Assembly (NCBI GenBank): GCA_017524545.1
Contig: JAFXVN010000028.1
Coordinates: 62,001 to 126,000, forward strand
Length of the DNA: 64,000 nt
From: Bacteroidaceae bacterium
GTDB taxonomy: Bacteria; Bacteroidota; Bacteroidia; Bacteroidales; Bacteroidaceae
Reading direction: 5' to 3'
Shown: positions 25,171 through 33,579 of the stretch, in pieces
Layout of the letters: the number at the start of each line of letters is the position of its first letter
How positions within the stretch are numbered: the stretch's first letter is position 1
The notes under the pieces: model-generated
Told to the model about the DNA's origin: nothing
Databases searched by the model: none
What the model saw: only the letters and a program-made list of their open reading frames with translations
Translations under genes and position numbers: made by a program

Positions 25171-25424
25171 GACTGCTGGCATTTCCTCTCGTGAAAGAAG
25201 TCAATGACTTTCTTGACCGTCGCATCGTCAGAGAACACCTTGTCGCTCTCTTCATCTGTCACGCTCACTTCAAGTCGGTTTTCCAGCTCCATGCAGATTT
25301 CCACATTGTCAAGGGAATCTGCCCCAAGGTCATTTTTCAGAGAACTATTCTCGTCCGCAAACATGCAGCCAAGCTTTTCCTCAATTACTTCGATGACCAA
25401 ATTTTTTACTTCTTCTCTTTCCAT
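25167..25424 (-). CDS. Acyl carrier protein
   Basis: An 85-aa ACP. The 4'-phosphopantetheine attachment site is S37 in DLGADSLDNVE, followed by the recognition helix (CMELENRLEV) and an acidic surface, all standard for the family. An upstream in-frame ATG at 25454 would overlap the preceding gene, so the ATG at 25422-25424 is preferred. No acyltransferase or ketosynthase is seen in the phage, so it would depend on host AcpS and host enzymes, or serve an activity not recognised here. It lies in the same leftward gene row as DAHP synthase/chorismate mutase. Confidence 0.92.
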   Translation of the reverse strand: MEREEVKNLVIEVIEEKLGCMFADENSSLKNDLGADSLDNVEICMELENRLEVSVTDEESDKVFSDDATVKKVIDFFHERKCQQS

Positions 25425-25428
25425 ATCT

Positions 25429-26019
25429 TTATAAATTTTCAAGTTTTGCATCATAGTAATACCTCACATACAACTCCGCAAATTGCCGTCCTGCGTACTC
25501 CGCTCTTTCGCGGTCTCTGAAGGCGAGACGAGCGCCGTTGTGCGTACTCGAGTACGAAGAAACGTTGCTCGCGCCCGCACACACGCAGCCGCCGAGCGGA
25601 TTCGCATTGTGGCTCGCACGGCCAACCACACGCCTCTTCTCATCTTCATCCATAGCATCGACTTCTTCTTTGGTATAAAGATAATACCAGGGGAACCAGC
25701 GGTATTCGCCTTTCTCGAATGTCGGCACCCAGCCTTCATTAAGTGCTGCTACGATGATGCACAGCTTCATGTATGCCAGAGTTGCCTCCGTCTTGATGTT
25801 GTCCGCGTTTGACTCGTAGTCGGCCAGCAGGATTGCCATATCCTCATTGCCTTCTTCTGCGAGTCTGTTAAGCTCCTTGCAGGCATCTTCAAATGTCTTG
25901 ATGCGCTCCATGACTGGCCTTTCGTCCTTTTCGTCAACAAGTACCAGTGTTTGCACTCCGTTGATGTCTTGCCATTCAGCCTTCTTGCCGTCTGGCACTG
26001 AAACCTTGATTTCTTTCAT
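25429..26019 (-). CDS. Conserved-looking phage protein, 196 aa
   Basis: Family not recognised. The N-terminal 30 residues are beta-like, the middle is helical, and residues about 100-115 are aromatic (YRWFPWYYLYTKEEVDAM). The C-terminal part (HNGARLAFRDRERAEYAGRQF) resembles a segment I associate with uncharacterised phage proteins of Bacteroidota. A Cys/Gly stretch (LGGCVCAGASN) precedes it. It lies between DAHP synthase and ACP, 4-8 bp from each. Confidence 0.65.
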   Translation of the reverse strand: MKEIKVSVPDGKKAEWQDINGVQTLVLVDEKDERPVMERIKTFEDACKELNRLAEEGNEDMAILLADYESNADNIKTEATLAYMKLCIIVAALNEGWVPTFEKGEYRWFPWYYLYTKEEVDAMDEDEKRRVVGRASHNANPLGGCVCAGASNVSSYSSTHNGARLAFRDRERAEYAGRQFAELYVRYYYDAKLENL

Positions 26020-26027
26020 ACTTTGAA

Positions 26028-27095
26028 TTATTTGTTGTTTATAAATCTTGTTTGCTGTAGTACACTCTCTTCATGGATGAGCTTGAAGATACTCTGCACG
26101 AACTCGCTTCCCAAGCCGCAAGATGCAGCCTGTTCGCCTCGCTTCTCCAGTATCTCGTTGTATCTTCCAGTCTGAAGGACAGAAACATTGTGCTCCTTCT
26201 TGAACTGCCCGACCTCCCTGCTCACTTCCATTCGGCTTGCAAGCAGTTCAATGAGTCGGATGTCTATTTCGTCTATCTTCCGGCGAAGCAGACTGATGTC
26301 CTCTGTCGATGCCGTGTTTTCTCGGATGACCAACAAGGAAAGAATGTATGCAAGCACATCTGGCGTGACTTGCTGATTGCTGTCACTCATTGCCTCGTCC
26401 GGCTTGTGGTGACTCTCAATCATCAAACCGTCAAAGCCCATATCCATTGCCTGCTGACTGATTGGTGCTACAAGTTCTCGCTTGCCTCCCATGTGACTCG
26501 GGTCACAGATTATTGGCAGTTCTGGGATTCTGCGTCTCAACTCTATAGGTATCTTCCACATCGGACTGTTCCTGTAGATGCTCTGTCCGTATGTGGAGAA
26601 GCCGCGATGAACGGCACCCAGCCGATGCACCCCTGCATTGGCAAGACGTTCTATCGCGCCTATCCACAGTTCCAAGTCTGGGTTTATGGGATTCTTGACA
26701 AGAACCTGCACGTCCGTACCCCTCAAAGCATCTGCTATCTGCTGCACTGCAAATGGGTTTGCGGTTGTCCTTGCACCTATCCACAGAATATCGACACCAC
26801 CCTGCAAGGCACATTTTACATGCTCTGGAGTGGCAACCTCTGTAGCAACGGCCATACGCAGCACGTTCTTCACTTGTAAGAGCCAAGGCATGGCTTGCTC
26901 TCCGTACCCATCAAAGGTGCCTGGCTTTGTCCTCGGCTTCCATATACCAGCACGGAAGATGTTAATTCCACGTTCTTTGAGCTGTTTGGCAGTCTCAAAG
27001 ACCTGCTCCTCGCTTTCTGCTGCACAAGGCCCAGCTATAAGTATTGGCCTGTATTCCTCGTGCGGAAGATTCATTGGTGATAATTCGATGTTCAT
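26028..27095 (-). CDS. Bifunctional DAHP synthase / chorismate mutase
   Basis: A 355-aa enzyme, the usual full length of the Bacteroidota fusion. Residues 1-255 are a type I-beta DAHP synthase, joining phosphoenolpyruvate and erythrose 4-phosphate: AGPCAAES (21-28), FRAGIWKPRT, LWIGARTTANPF, LVKNPINP, CDPSHMGG and the C-terminal IESH. Residues about 263-355 are an AroQ-type chorismate mutase (chorismate to prephenate) keeping the expected Arg, Arg, Lys, Arg and Gln positions (LLRRKID, LASRMEV, QFKKE, QTGRY, VLQQ). Both active sites look intact. The start at 27095 overlaps the upstream stop (ATGA); a longer frame to 27140 would intrude on that gene. Its product prephenate is the co-substrate of the CmoA-like enzyme at 19604-20344. 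Confidence 0.93.
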   Translation of the reverse strand: MNIELSPMNLPHEEYRPILIAGPCAAESEEQVFETAKQLKERGINIFRAGIWKPRTKPGTFDGYGEQAMPWLLQVKNVLRMAVATEVATPEHVKCALQGGVDILWIGARTTANPFAVQQIADALRGTDVQVLVKNPINPDLELWIGAIERLANAGVHRLGAVHRGFSTYGQSIYRNSPMWKIPIELRRRIPELPIICDPSHMGGKRELVAPISQQAMDMGFDGLMIESHHKPDEAMSDSNQQVTPDVLAYILSLLVIRENTASTEDISLLRRKIDEIDIRLIELLASRMEVSREVGQFKKEHNVSVLQTGRYNEILEKRGEQAASCGLGSEFVQSIFKLIHEESVLQQTRFINNK

Positions 27096-27610
27096 ATAAC
27101 TTGCCCTTTCAACATTTTCTTTTGTGCGTCCGTCATGCACTTTAGAAGGAACTCCATAGCTGTTGTTATTGCCTTCTCGTATGATTTGAATGTCTTTCCG
27201 TCATAGTTACAGGCGTTCAGCTTTCCGTCCTCTGGATTGACATCATCAAGGCACACAATCCATACATGCCACTCATTTTCTCTTGAAGGATGCGCCTCGA
27301 TATGCCATTTCCTCACTTCTCGCAACCAGCGTTTGGCCTGTGACACTGTAGGACGTGAGCAACAGGACTTCCCAAGCCAGCTATCCGTATTGTGGTTGAA
27401 GTGGTCACTAATCCAACCACCCTTCACTCGCTTAATTTCTTTGCCGCGCCCCTCACCTTTAAGGTCCAACTCTTCATCATAGGACAAGTCCTTACCGTTG
27501 TGCTGTATCGCGTCTTCGTAGAATGAGTCACAACCTTCATCGTAACCCAGCTCTTTCAGCATCATCGAGCACTTGTAGTTGCAGTATTCGGTCTTAATGT
27601 TTTCCCTCAT
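27092..27610 (-). CDS. Hypothetical phage protein, 172 aa
   Basis: Not recognised. Cys-containing N-terminus (EYCNYKCSMMLKELGYDEGC), a central segment rich in His/Trp/Arg (WISDHFNHNTDSWLGKSC and VRKWHIEAHP) and a helical C-terminus. It is coupled by ATGA to DAHP synthase/chorismate mutase and overlaps the radical SAM gene by 17 bp, so it belongs to that operon. Confidence 0.65.
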   Translation of the reverse strand: MRENIKTEYCNYKCSMMLKELGYDEGCDSFYEDAIQHNGKDLSYDEELDLKGEGRGKEIKRVKGGWISDHFNHNTDSWLGKSCCSRPTVSQAKRWLREVRKWHIEAHPSRENEWHVWIVCLDDVNPEDGKLNACNYDGKTFKSYEKAITTAMEFLLKCMTDAQKKMLKGQVI

Positions 27611-28466
27611 AGAAAATGCTATAATCTGATTTCACAAAGTTTGGACTGACGGAAAGGGCAACCTCAAAGTTCTCTCCTGCCATGTGCTTCTGTATGTACT
27701 TGTGAAAAGACTCCTTCCAATACACCTTGAAGCCAATCCTGTCAGTAAGTCCCGTTACCTGGCCGATGAAGAAAGCAAACTCCGACGGTTCGTAATAGTC
27801 ATCCTTCACGCCAGAGCGAAGCCCTATCTTGAACAGGTCACAGAACGGTGCCGATTCCTCTATCATCTTGATTGAACTATCAAAGTCAATTATCGGCTCG
27901 ATACTGGCAAATGTCTTGAAGCCCTTTTCCTTCAATACCTTCATGGCATCTATACGCACCATGTTTCGTGATGCGTTAGGCTCCATATCGTCCCTGCCAG
28001 TCAGCGTGAAGCCAAACGCAACCAAGTCCTTGCGGAACTCTGGTAGCTCTAACCATGACATGAACACTTCATCGTCCAAGAAGTCCGTGTTTTTGGTCAG
28101 CAGCTTCACTGGTATGTTTCGCCTGTTCGCAAAGATGATACAGGATTTCGTAACCTCTCTTGTCTCTTTGATAAGAGGGTCTGTAGTGAATGAGAAGAAA
28201 ATACCTACCTTCTGTAAGTATTCAAGATGCTTGTCACACTCCCTGCAGAACGTCATCACTGCATCTTCCGTGTCCTTAAAGCACTTCTTCAACTTGACTT
28301 CCGTACTTCCGAGCTGTGGCCCGAGGACACCGCGCTTTAAGTAACAGTATTGGCAGTCGTGAGGACATCCCGTGTAGAGATTGCACCCTACGGCTGCATA
28401 TTCGGCTGCAGCACCTTTTGGAGAATACAGTGCCTTACCATTCAATTTGCATTTGGTCACTTCCAT
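27594..28466 (-). CDS. Radical SAM enzyme, SplB-like
   Basis: A 290-aa radical SAM protein with the cluster motif CPHDCQYC (C34, C38, C41; CX3CX2C). The preceding GCNLYTG and the later FSFTTDPL, KLLTKNT and SIEPIIDF blocks match the uncharacterised radical SAM group related to spore photoproduct lyase. It would cleave SAM to start a radical reaction on an unknown substrate, possibly a nucleic acid. It sits between the DUF2786 gene (32-bp overlap) and the hypothetical gene of the DAHP synthase operon. Confidence 0.85.
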   Translation of the reverse strand: MEVTKCKLNGKALYSPKGAAAEYAAVGCNLYTGCPHDCQYCYLKRGVLGPQLGSTEVKLKKCFKDTEDAVMTFCRECDKHLEYLQKVGIFFSFTTDPLIKETREVTKSCIIFANRRNIPVKLLTKNTDFLDDEVFMSWLELPEFRKDLVAFGFTLTGRDDMEPNASRNMVRIDAMKVLKEKGFKTFASIEPIIDFDSSIKMIEESAPFCDLFKIGLRSGVKDDYYEPSEFAFFIGQVTGLTDRIGFKVYWKESFHKYIQKHMAGENFEVALSVSPNFVKSDYSIFYEGKH

Positions 28467-29172
28467 TGTTCTTGAGTTGTTTGCTTAGATTTACATTCCT
28501 GCCGTCCTTTTCGCCCATGAGATACGCTTCACCCATGAGTCTTGGCTGGCGTTGTTTCCTGTGCTTATCGTTCAGCTTATACTTGCTTTCGTTCAGATAG
28601 TCGTTTATCATCTGATTGTGGCATACGACCAGAGCCGTTTCCTCGGAAGTTGGCTTCAAGCTGTCATAGTTTTCTTGAAGGCCGGAACTAACGTCTTCAA
28701 GATAGGAGCGCATAAACAATCTTTCTCCGTCCTCCGTGTACCGCTTTCCCTCTAACATGGCTTCGTTCTGTGCCTGGTTAAACCTCTCGATTGACAGGCG
28801 ACGGAACACCTTTAGAAGATACTCGTAGAACTCTTTTACGACAACCACGTTTTCCTCTGCACCTATAACAAACATCTTCTTGTTGTAGGTTCTGGTAAAC
28901 ACTCTGCACAGATTGTTTGAAGCGATAACGTGCAGCAGGGCAATCTTCCAGCGGTTTCCGTACTTGTCGATACTCGTCATGTCCGAGGACTCCACCATGT
29001 TCACTGCCGCTTTTTCATCTTCTATATCGCTCATTGATAGATTATATTCAAACAGCAGTTTCTTGACCAGATTTGCCGCTTGACAAGCTTCTGCCATAGA
29101 GCCGATTTTCTCTGCTCCGAACTGAAGCCTAAGAAGCTTCCGAATTTTACTGATTACACTCTCTTTTTCCAT
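28435..29172 (-). CDS. DUF2786 domain protein
   Basis: A 245-aa protein. The N-terminal 50 residues (ISKIRKLLRLQFGAEKIGSM then AANLVKKLLFEYNLSMSDI) match the DUF2786 domain, often found in phage and plasmid proteins and of unknown function. The rest is helical and basic and ends with NVNLSKQLKNNG. It is the first gene behind the promoter at 29204-29235, so it heads the operon with radical SAM, DAHP synthase/chorismate mutase and ACP. Confidence 0.8.
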   Translation of the reverse strand: MEKESVISKIRKLLRLQFGAEKIGSMAEACQAANLVKKLLFEYNLSMSDIEDEKAAVNMVESSDMTSIDKYGNRWKIALLHVIASNNLCRVFTRTYNKKMFVIGAEENVVVVKEFYEYLLKVFRRLSIERFNQAQNEAMLEGKRYTEDGERLFMRSYLEDVSSGLQENYDSLKPTSEETALVVCHNQMINDYLNESKYKLNDKHRKQRQPRLMGEAYLMGEKDGRNVNLSKQLKNNGSDQMQIEW

Positions 29173-29203
29173 TTTGAAATGGCTTTTATCTTATTTGCTA
29201 CTG

Positions 29204-29235
29204 CAAAGATAAACAATTCTTATCAAATACGCAAA
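29204..29235 (-). promoter_or_regulatory. Phage promoter D, leftward, with tandem element
   Basis: On the minus strand TTTG (29232-29235), 20 bp, TATCTTTG (29204-29211). TTATCAAATACGCAAA overlaps it (29220-29235), and a nearly identical copy, TTATCAAATACACAAA, lies 32 bp upstream (29252-29267). It drives the DUF2786 to ACP operon. Confidence 0.82.
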
Positions 29236-29271
29236 CTTTTTGCAATAAAAATTATCAAATACACAAAGTTT

Positions 29272-30027
29272 CTACGCCATTGATACCTTATACTTATCTT
29301 TTAGACGTTCCACGCCAAGCCTTTCACGCTCGTATTGCTTAATGGCATCGTCCATGTGGTTGAGCTTCATTACCTCCAATCCGGCTTCGTCAATCATCTT
29401 TTCGTCTGCAAGCCTGTCACACAGTGCATCGAAAGCCCGCTCTGAAGCATAGTTCTCTATCGGATTCAGCTTGTTGCGCTCTGGAAGTATTACCAGGTTT
29501 GCAAATGTATTGAAGTTCTGTGCCACCACTTCAATCCGTGCTGGCATGTAGTCATCCCTCATGTCAATACCATATCTCTCTTTGTACATGTTGAAGTAGC
29601 CATCGAACAAGTCAACGGAGTAATGGATTAAGGTCGTTACCACAAGGATGTGTGCCTTTATCTCCGTGTCCTTTTGCCCCATCCTCTCCAGATAAATCTT
29701 GAATGTTATATAAAGGTCGCGGAGCTGCCTGTCAATCCTTTTCTGTACCTGTGTCCCATAGTCTCTGATTAGGATTTGATTCTCGTTTTCCTTTAGCCAG
29801 TTGTCAAGCTCATCAAAAGAACCAATACACGCCTTTAGCGGCTTCTTGTAGTGAAAGCCAGTCATTTTCCTGTCTTCACACATGTCATAGACTTCATAGA
29901 ACAGGTTTTCGCACACCATGACACATATACAAACCTGTGACCAGAACCTTGCTCCACAATCTTCTGCAGCCGCAAGCATTAAGGTCGGATCTGCACCAGT
30001 TATTTTATCTTTCATCACAGCTTCCAT
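29272..30027 (-). CDS. Hypothetical protein at the end of the PRTRC operon, 251 aa
   Basis: Not recognised. A helical, charged protein with a Cys/Met-rich region (SQVCICVMVCENLFYEVYDM) near residue 35 and a long helix near the C-terminus. It is 3 bp from the ThiF gene. Position would suit PRTRC protein A, but no JAB/Mov34 metal-binding motif is present, so that name is not justified. A second ATG four codons in (30015) is an alternative start. Confidence 0.6.
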   Translation of the reverse strand: MEAVMKDKITGADPTLMLAAAEDCGARFWSQVCICVMVCENLFYEVYDMCEDRKMTGFHYKKPLKACIGSFDELDNWLKENENQILIRDYGTQVQKRIDRQLRDLYITFKIYLERMGQKDTEIKAHILVVTTLIHYSVDLFDGYFNMYKERYGIDMRDDYMPARIEVVAQNFNTFANLVILPERNKLNPIENYASERAFDALCDRLADEKMIDEAGLEVMKLNHMDDAIKQYERERLGVERLKDKYKVSMA

Positions 30028-30030
30028 AGA

Positions 30031-30801
30031 CTACAGATTTATTGGATTTACTTTCATGGTCTTTAGATTCAGATACAAGCCGTTGCAATCTATCATGCCT
30101 TGACTTATGAGCTTCCACAACAGATTACACCCAAGCTGGCTGAGTGTGGAGTTTATGAACAAGTCCTGTTTCCGAAGTGCTTCTGCGAGTGAGCAGCTTG
30201 GGCCGCTGTCTCTCTCATCGACTTTCGACAAATCAAACAACTTGTCAACGCATGGCAGTTTTGACACGGTTTCTGCCTTTTTGCTCTTTGGCTGAATCAC
30301 CGCCCCAATGGTGCCAAGCACTACCTGCCCTGTGTCCGTGGTGTTACCGAAGTCCAGCCAGTAGTACGCTTGCCTTCTGTCATCGCAGTTATTCTTGCCT
30401 GCCTTTCGCAGACTCTTCCCAATATCCACCCTTGCCTTTACGTTATCCACGCATGATATTGTGATGTTTGCAACGTGCGTGTCCTCACTCGGGTATCTGC
30501 TGGGGTTTGCTGACCAATCAAAACCAAAGAAGCGGTTTAACCGAGTTATAAGGACTTCTGCCTTGTTTGCCCCGACTTCCAGCGGCGTAAACAACTGCCG
30601 CCCAAGATTTGCCCTTGTCACGATGTCATCATCATAGGCCGTTACGTCCAGCCCTTGATGTCCGAGGCCCTGCAGAGCGCAGTTTATCCTTGCCAGTGCA
30701 GTCAGCACTTGGCATCCTGTACCTCCTGCACCTATCACGTTCACGGTCAAAGGGTGATACGGAGCAAGCAGGTAATTGTGCGTATAGTGTACCTTTTTCA
30801 T
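30031..30801 (-). CDS. PRTRC system ThiF-family protein
   Basis: A 256-aa member of the E1/ThiF/MoeB fold with the nucleotide-binding GAGGTG (24-29) and the DDDIVTRANLGRQLF stretch typical of the adenylation site. PRTRC systems contain a ThiF-like protein next to protein B, as here (4-bp overlap). The usual catalytic Cys of E1 enzymes is not obvious. Function unknown; the family is usually on plasmids and integrative elements. Confidence 0.88.
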   Translation of the reverse strand: MKKVHYTHNYLLAPYHPLTVNVIGAGGTGCQVLTALARINCALQGLGHQGLDVTAYDDDIVTRANLGRQLFTPLEVGANKAEVLITRLNRFFGFDWSANPSRYPSEDTHVANITISCVDNVKARVDIGKSLRKAGKNNCDDRRQAYYWLDFGNTTDTGQVVLGTIGAVIQPKSKKAETVSKLPCVDKLFDLSKVDERDSGPSCSLAEALRKQDLFINSTLSQLGCNLLWKLISQGMIDCNGLYLNLKTMKVNPINL

Positions 30802-31502
30802 TTCAGCAGGTCTTTTAGTTTCTTTCCTTTTACTTCTGTGAGGACATCTGTAGGGAACGGCTCTCCAGTCTCGATTAAGTGTTTCGTTAGGACTGCAAGA
30901 TTCCCACTGATTGGGTTTTCACCTGTCAGATGACTAAACTCCGAGTTCCAGAACATCCTTTCCCAGTATTCCATGACGTTCTCAAATGTCCTTTCCTCTG
31001 GCATCTTTACTTTTGCATTTCCGAGACACACGCTTTCCGACGTGTTCATGAATGGAGAATGGTAGAGCTTATCAGACGGTTTCTTGCCCTTGAAAGCATA
31101 CATGCTTAGTCTGTTGCCTTCAACGACATAAATTAAGCCTGGCACCTTCATTACTCCGTTCGGGATATTCAAGCTCTCTGTGAAGTACACGTTACGTTCC
31201 TCTGGCCCATGATACCACACGAAACGGTCACGGTCTATGCGCGTATCGACGTAAAGCACGTTATTGGGCATTGCACCGTATAGCCCCATGTCAAGTTGAG
31301 CCGTTGATGTCTGTATGCTATGGATTAGGCTTGCAAGCATTTTCTGTGTCAAAGGCTTTCCTGCACCCATTTTCCCATTTCGTATATCGCGCTTCTCCAG
31401 ATAGTAGCCTACGTCCCTGTAGCTTTCTGAATCTGCCTTGTATGCTATGATTGCCGCATAAGGCTGATATACGTCCGAAAGATATTGTAATACCTTACTC
31501 AT
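30798..31502 (-). CDS. PRTRC system protein B
   Basis: A 234-aa protein in the expected position between protein F and ThiF. The SPFMNTSESVCLGNAKV stretch and the preceding VWYHGPEERN region follow the PRTRC B pattern. Function unknown. It overlaps both neighbours (4 and 8 bp). Confidence 0.82.
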   Translation of the reverse strand: MSKVLQYLSDVYQPYAAIIAYKADSESYRDVGYYLEKRDIRNGKMGAGKPLTQKMLASLIHSIQTSTAQLDMGLYGAMPNNVLYVDTRIDRDRFVWYHGPEERNVYFTESLNIPNGVMKVPGLIYVVEGNRLSMYAFKGKKPSDKLYHSPFMNTSESVCLGNAKVKMPEERTFENVMEYWERMFWNSEFSHLTGENPISGNLAVLTKHLIETGEPFPTDVLTEVKGKKLKDLLK

Positions 31503-32646
31503 AAAGATAATTCAATAAATCAATAAACCATTGATACCACCGTTTGGGATAGTCCCCAAACTTCACTTCCTTTTCACATTTGGCTATCCTTGCCGTCTTG
31601 AGCAACACCGTTTCGTTGAAGTTTCCTGCATCGGAATTGAACATGTCTATGCACCTATCGACTACATCATCTTCTTCTGCCAAGCCCCAGCAAAACATGA
31701 ACTGGCGGTCAAAGTCTAACATTTCGTCCGTTTCCACATACTCATAGAAGGTCTCGTCACCCAATCCGAAACGCAAGGAACGTAGCTCGTAGTTGAAGAT
31801 GTTATCCTCCAGTCCGAGTGATATTCCTTCGCTGATGACCTTGAACAATCCTTCTACTGTCTTTTGTTCTCCGTTTGGCGTGAAATAGTATGCTTTACCC
31901 GACTTCTTGTATTGCTCGATTTTCTCATTCAGATGCTGTATGAATCTGCTATCGACTACATTCCTGCGCCTTACGTCCATTTCCTCGAAAACTGCATTGA
32001 TGTCGCCGTTTACATAGCGTTCTGCAAGCTTTTTGTATTCATCGCTCCAATCTTCCACAACCTCTTCGTTAAGCTGGTCATCGTCATCTTCTGAAATTCC
32101 GAGTATGTAACGCATGTCAAAGCTTGCTTTGGGTGGAAGGAATGGCGAATTTCTGTCAAGGAACGTAAAGAAGTCTATCAAGATGTCTCGAAGCTGCTCA
32201 TCCACTTCATCAACTATCTTGACAGGCAGGAAGAACAATGTCAAAGGTCGGAAGTCCTCTTCATTCACACTCTCGTATGCAATAAACTCTTGGTGCTTCT
32301 CTCCGTCATCGGTTTCAGCAGCGACCAGTTCGATGCCTTCAATTTCTGGCAGATTCTCCTTTAGCATGTTTGTTAATGCAAGCAGGTCCTTACAGATGTT
32401 CCCGCTGTGTTCAAAATCCACGTCCTTGCCGTAGATGTGGAGAAAGTTCTTCGCCTGTCTTTCAAGCGTAGGCAAGTCTATTTCCCCACATCTGGCAGTG
32501 ACGGTCGGGAGATTGTAGGCTGGCAGGTCCTCAAAATGAGTGGTCAGAAAATCAGCGCACACCCTTTTTCTGGTAGTATGCTTTTCTTGTCCTCGGTTCT
32601 TCCCTCGTGAGCAAGTGCTTGACCTATTCTCTGATGAAACTGCCAT
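31495..32646 (-). CDS. PRTRC system protein F (probable)
   Basis: A 383-aa acidic protein between C and B. The order E-C-F-B-ThiF is that of PRTRC cassettes, and size and charge fit protein F, but I do not see a diagnostic motif, so the name rests partly on position. The first 30 residues are Ser/Arg/Lys-rich and may not all be translated. Confidence 0.7.
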   Translation of the reverse strand: MAVSSENRSSTCSRGKNRGQEKHTTRKRVCADFLTTHFEDLPAYNLPTVTARCGEIDLPTLERQAKNFLHIYGKDVDFEHSGNICKDLLALTNMLKENLPEIEGIELVAAETDDGEKHQEFIAYESVNEEDFRPLTLFFLPVKIVDEVDEQLRDILIDFFTFLDRNSPFLPPKASFDMRYILGISEDDDDQLNEEVVEDWSDEYKKLAERYVNGDINAVFEEMDVRRRNVVDSRFIQHLNEKIEQYKKSGKAYYFTPNGEQKTVEGLFKVISEGISLGLEDNIFNYELRSLRFGLGDETFYEYVETDEMLDFDRQFMFCWGLAEEDDVVDRCIDMFNSDAGNFNETVLLKTARIAKCEKEVKFGDYPKRWYQWFIDLLNYLYE

Positions 32647-32671
32647 AACTCCTTTTTGCTTTCGAGCTTCT

Positions 32672-32881
32672 TCATCCCTTTGTTCCTACTGTAGTCTTGA
32701 ACTCATAGACGGCTTTGTCACCTTCTATTTTCGGTCCGTGAACATTACTTGTGGTAAGCTCTGGGAACTGGTTGCTGTAGAAGTTCATCACCTCTTCAGG
32801 TGACATGTCTGGGTTCGGGTCTGACAACTCGCGGTTGTTGTGCTTGAAAACTCTCTTGTAGTTCTGAACATGTAGTGCCAT
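32672..32881 (-). CDS. PRTRC system protein C
   Basis: A 69-aa protein. The pattern RELSDPNPDMSPEEVMNFY, then FPELTT, then VGTKG at the end matches PRTRC protein C over its full length; this is the most diagnostic member of the cassette here. Function unknown. Confidence 0.92.
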   Translation of the reverse strand: MALHVQNYKRVFKHNNRELSDPNPDMSPEEVMNFYSNQFPELTTSNVHGPKIEGDKAVYEFKTTVGTKG

Positions 32882-32904
32882 AGTCTTATTTCGTTATAGG
32901 GTTA

Positions 32905-33537
32905 TTATTCTTCGTCACCGCTCTCTTCTTCGTCGGCTTCTGGTGCTGTCTCTGTCTTCGCTGCTGCTGCCTTGCTGGCCTTGGAAAGCTTGACGTTCTT
33001 GCCGTCGCTCTTATCTTCTGTTGCAGCACCAAACATCGTACCTTCACCGAGGGCTTCCATAGTCTTTTGCTTCATGGCATCGACCTTAGCCATGCCGCCA
33101 TTGACCTTTGCGGCAATCTTCTCTGCTGATTCGAGACAGGTAAGCGTGTCCTTGAACTTGTCTTCGCCATAGTTCTTCTCTGCCAGAGCCAGCCAGCCAG
33201 CAAACTCTTCGTTCACCTTCTTCTGCTCTTCTTTGGCTTTCTGCTCCATTGCAGAAGCTTTCTTGGCTTCTTCCTGTGCGTTCTCAAAGTCCTTGATGCT
33301 CGACAGGAGGCCGTTGGCTTTCTGTACTGGCTGGAGAACTGCCCCGAGGAAGCCCTCGTCCATTTCCTCTGCCGTTCCAGACAGGCAGATTGGAACCATC
33401 TTGTTCTTGGCCGCATCTTTCACGAGGTCATTACCAGGCAGTACGCTTACAGTAAGACCGTTTTCTTTCTTGGCAACCGTGATAGCGAGTGTACTATCAG
33501 TAGCCATCACTTCGGATAGTTTTTTGAATAAATCCAT
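32905..33537 (-). CDS. PRTRC system protein E
   Basis: A 210-aa protein with an N-terminal globular half (MDLFKKLSEVMA, then LTVSVLPGN), a Lys/Glu-rich coiled coil (about 90-130) and a low-complexity Ala/Lys/Glu tail. First gene of the cassette, as in other PRTRC systems. Function unknown. Confidence 0.8.
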   Translation of the reverse strand: MDLFKKLSEVMATDSTLAITVAKKENGLTVSVLPGNDLVKDAAKNKMVPICLSGTAEEMDEGFLGAVLQPVQKANGLLSSIKDFENAQEEAKKASAMEQKAKEEQKKVNEEFAGWLALAEKNYGEDKFKDTLTCLESAEKIAAKVNGGMAKVDAMKQKTMEALGEGTMFGAATEDKSDGKNVKLSKASKAAAAKTETAPEADEEESGDEE

Positions 33538-33579
33538 AATGTATTTGAATTAGTGGCCAGTGGTTAGTTGGCCGTTACC

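Noticed and set aside
33540..33570. GGCCAGTGG..TTGGCC hairpin as a terminator
   Set aside because: Short stem, no T-tract, and genes on both sides appear co-transcribed.
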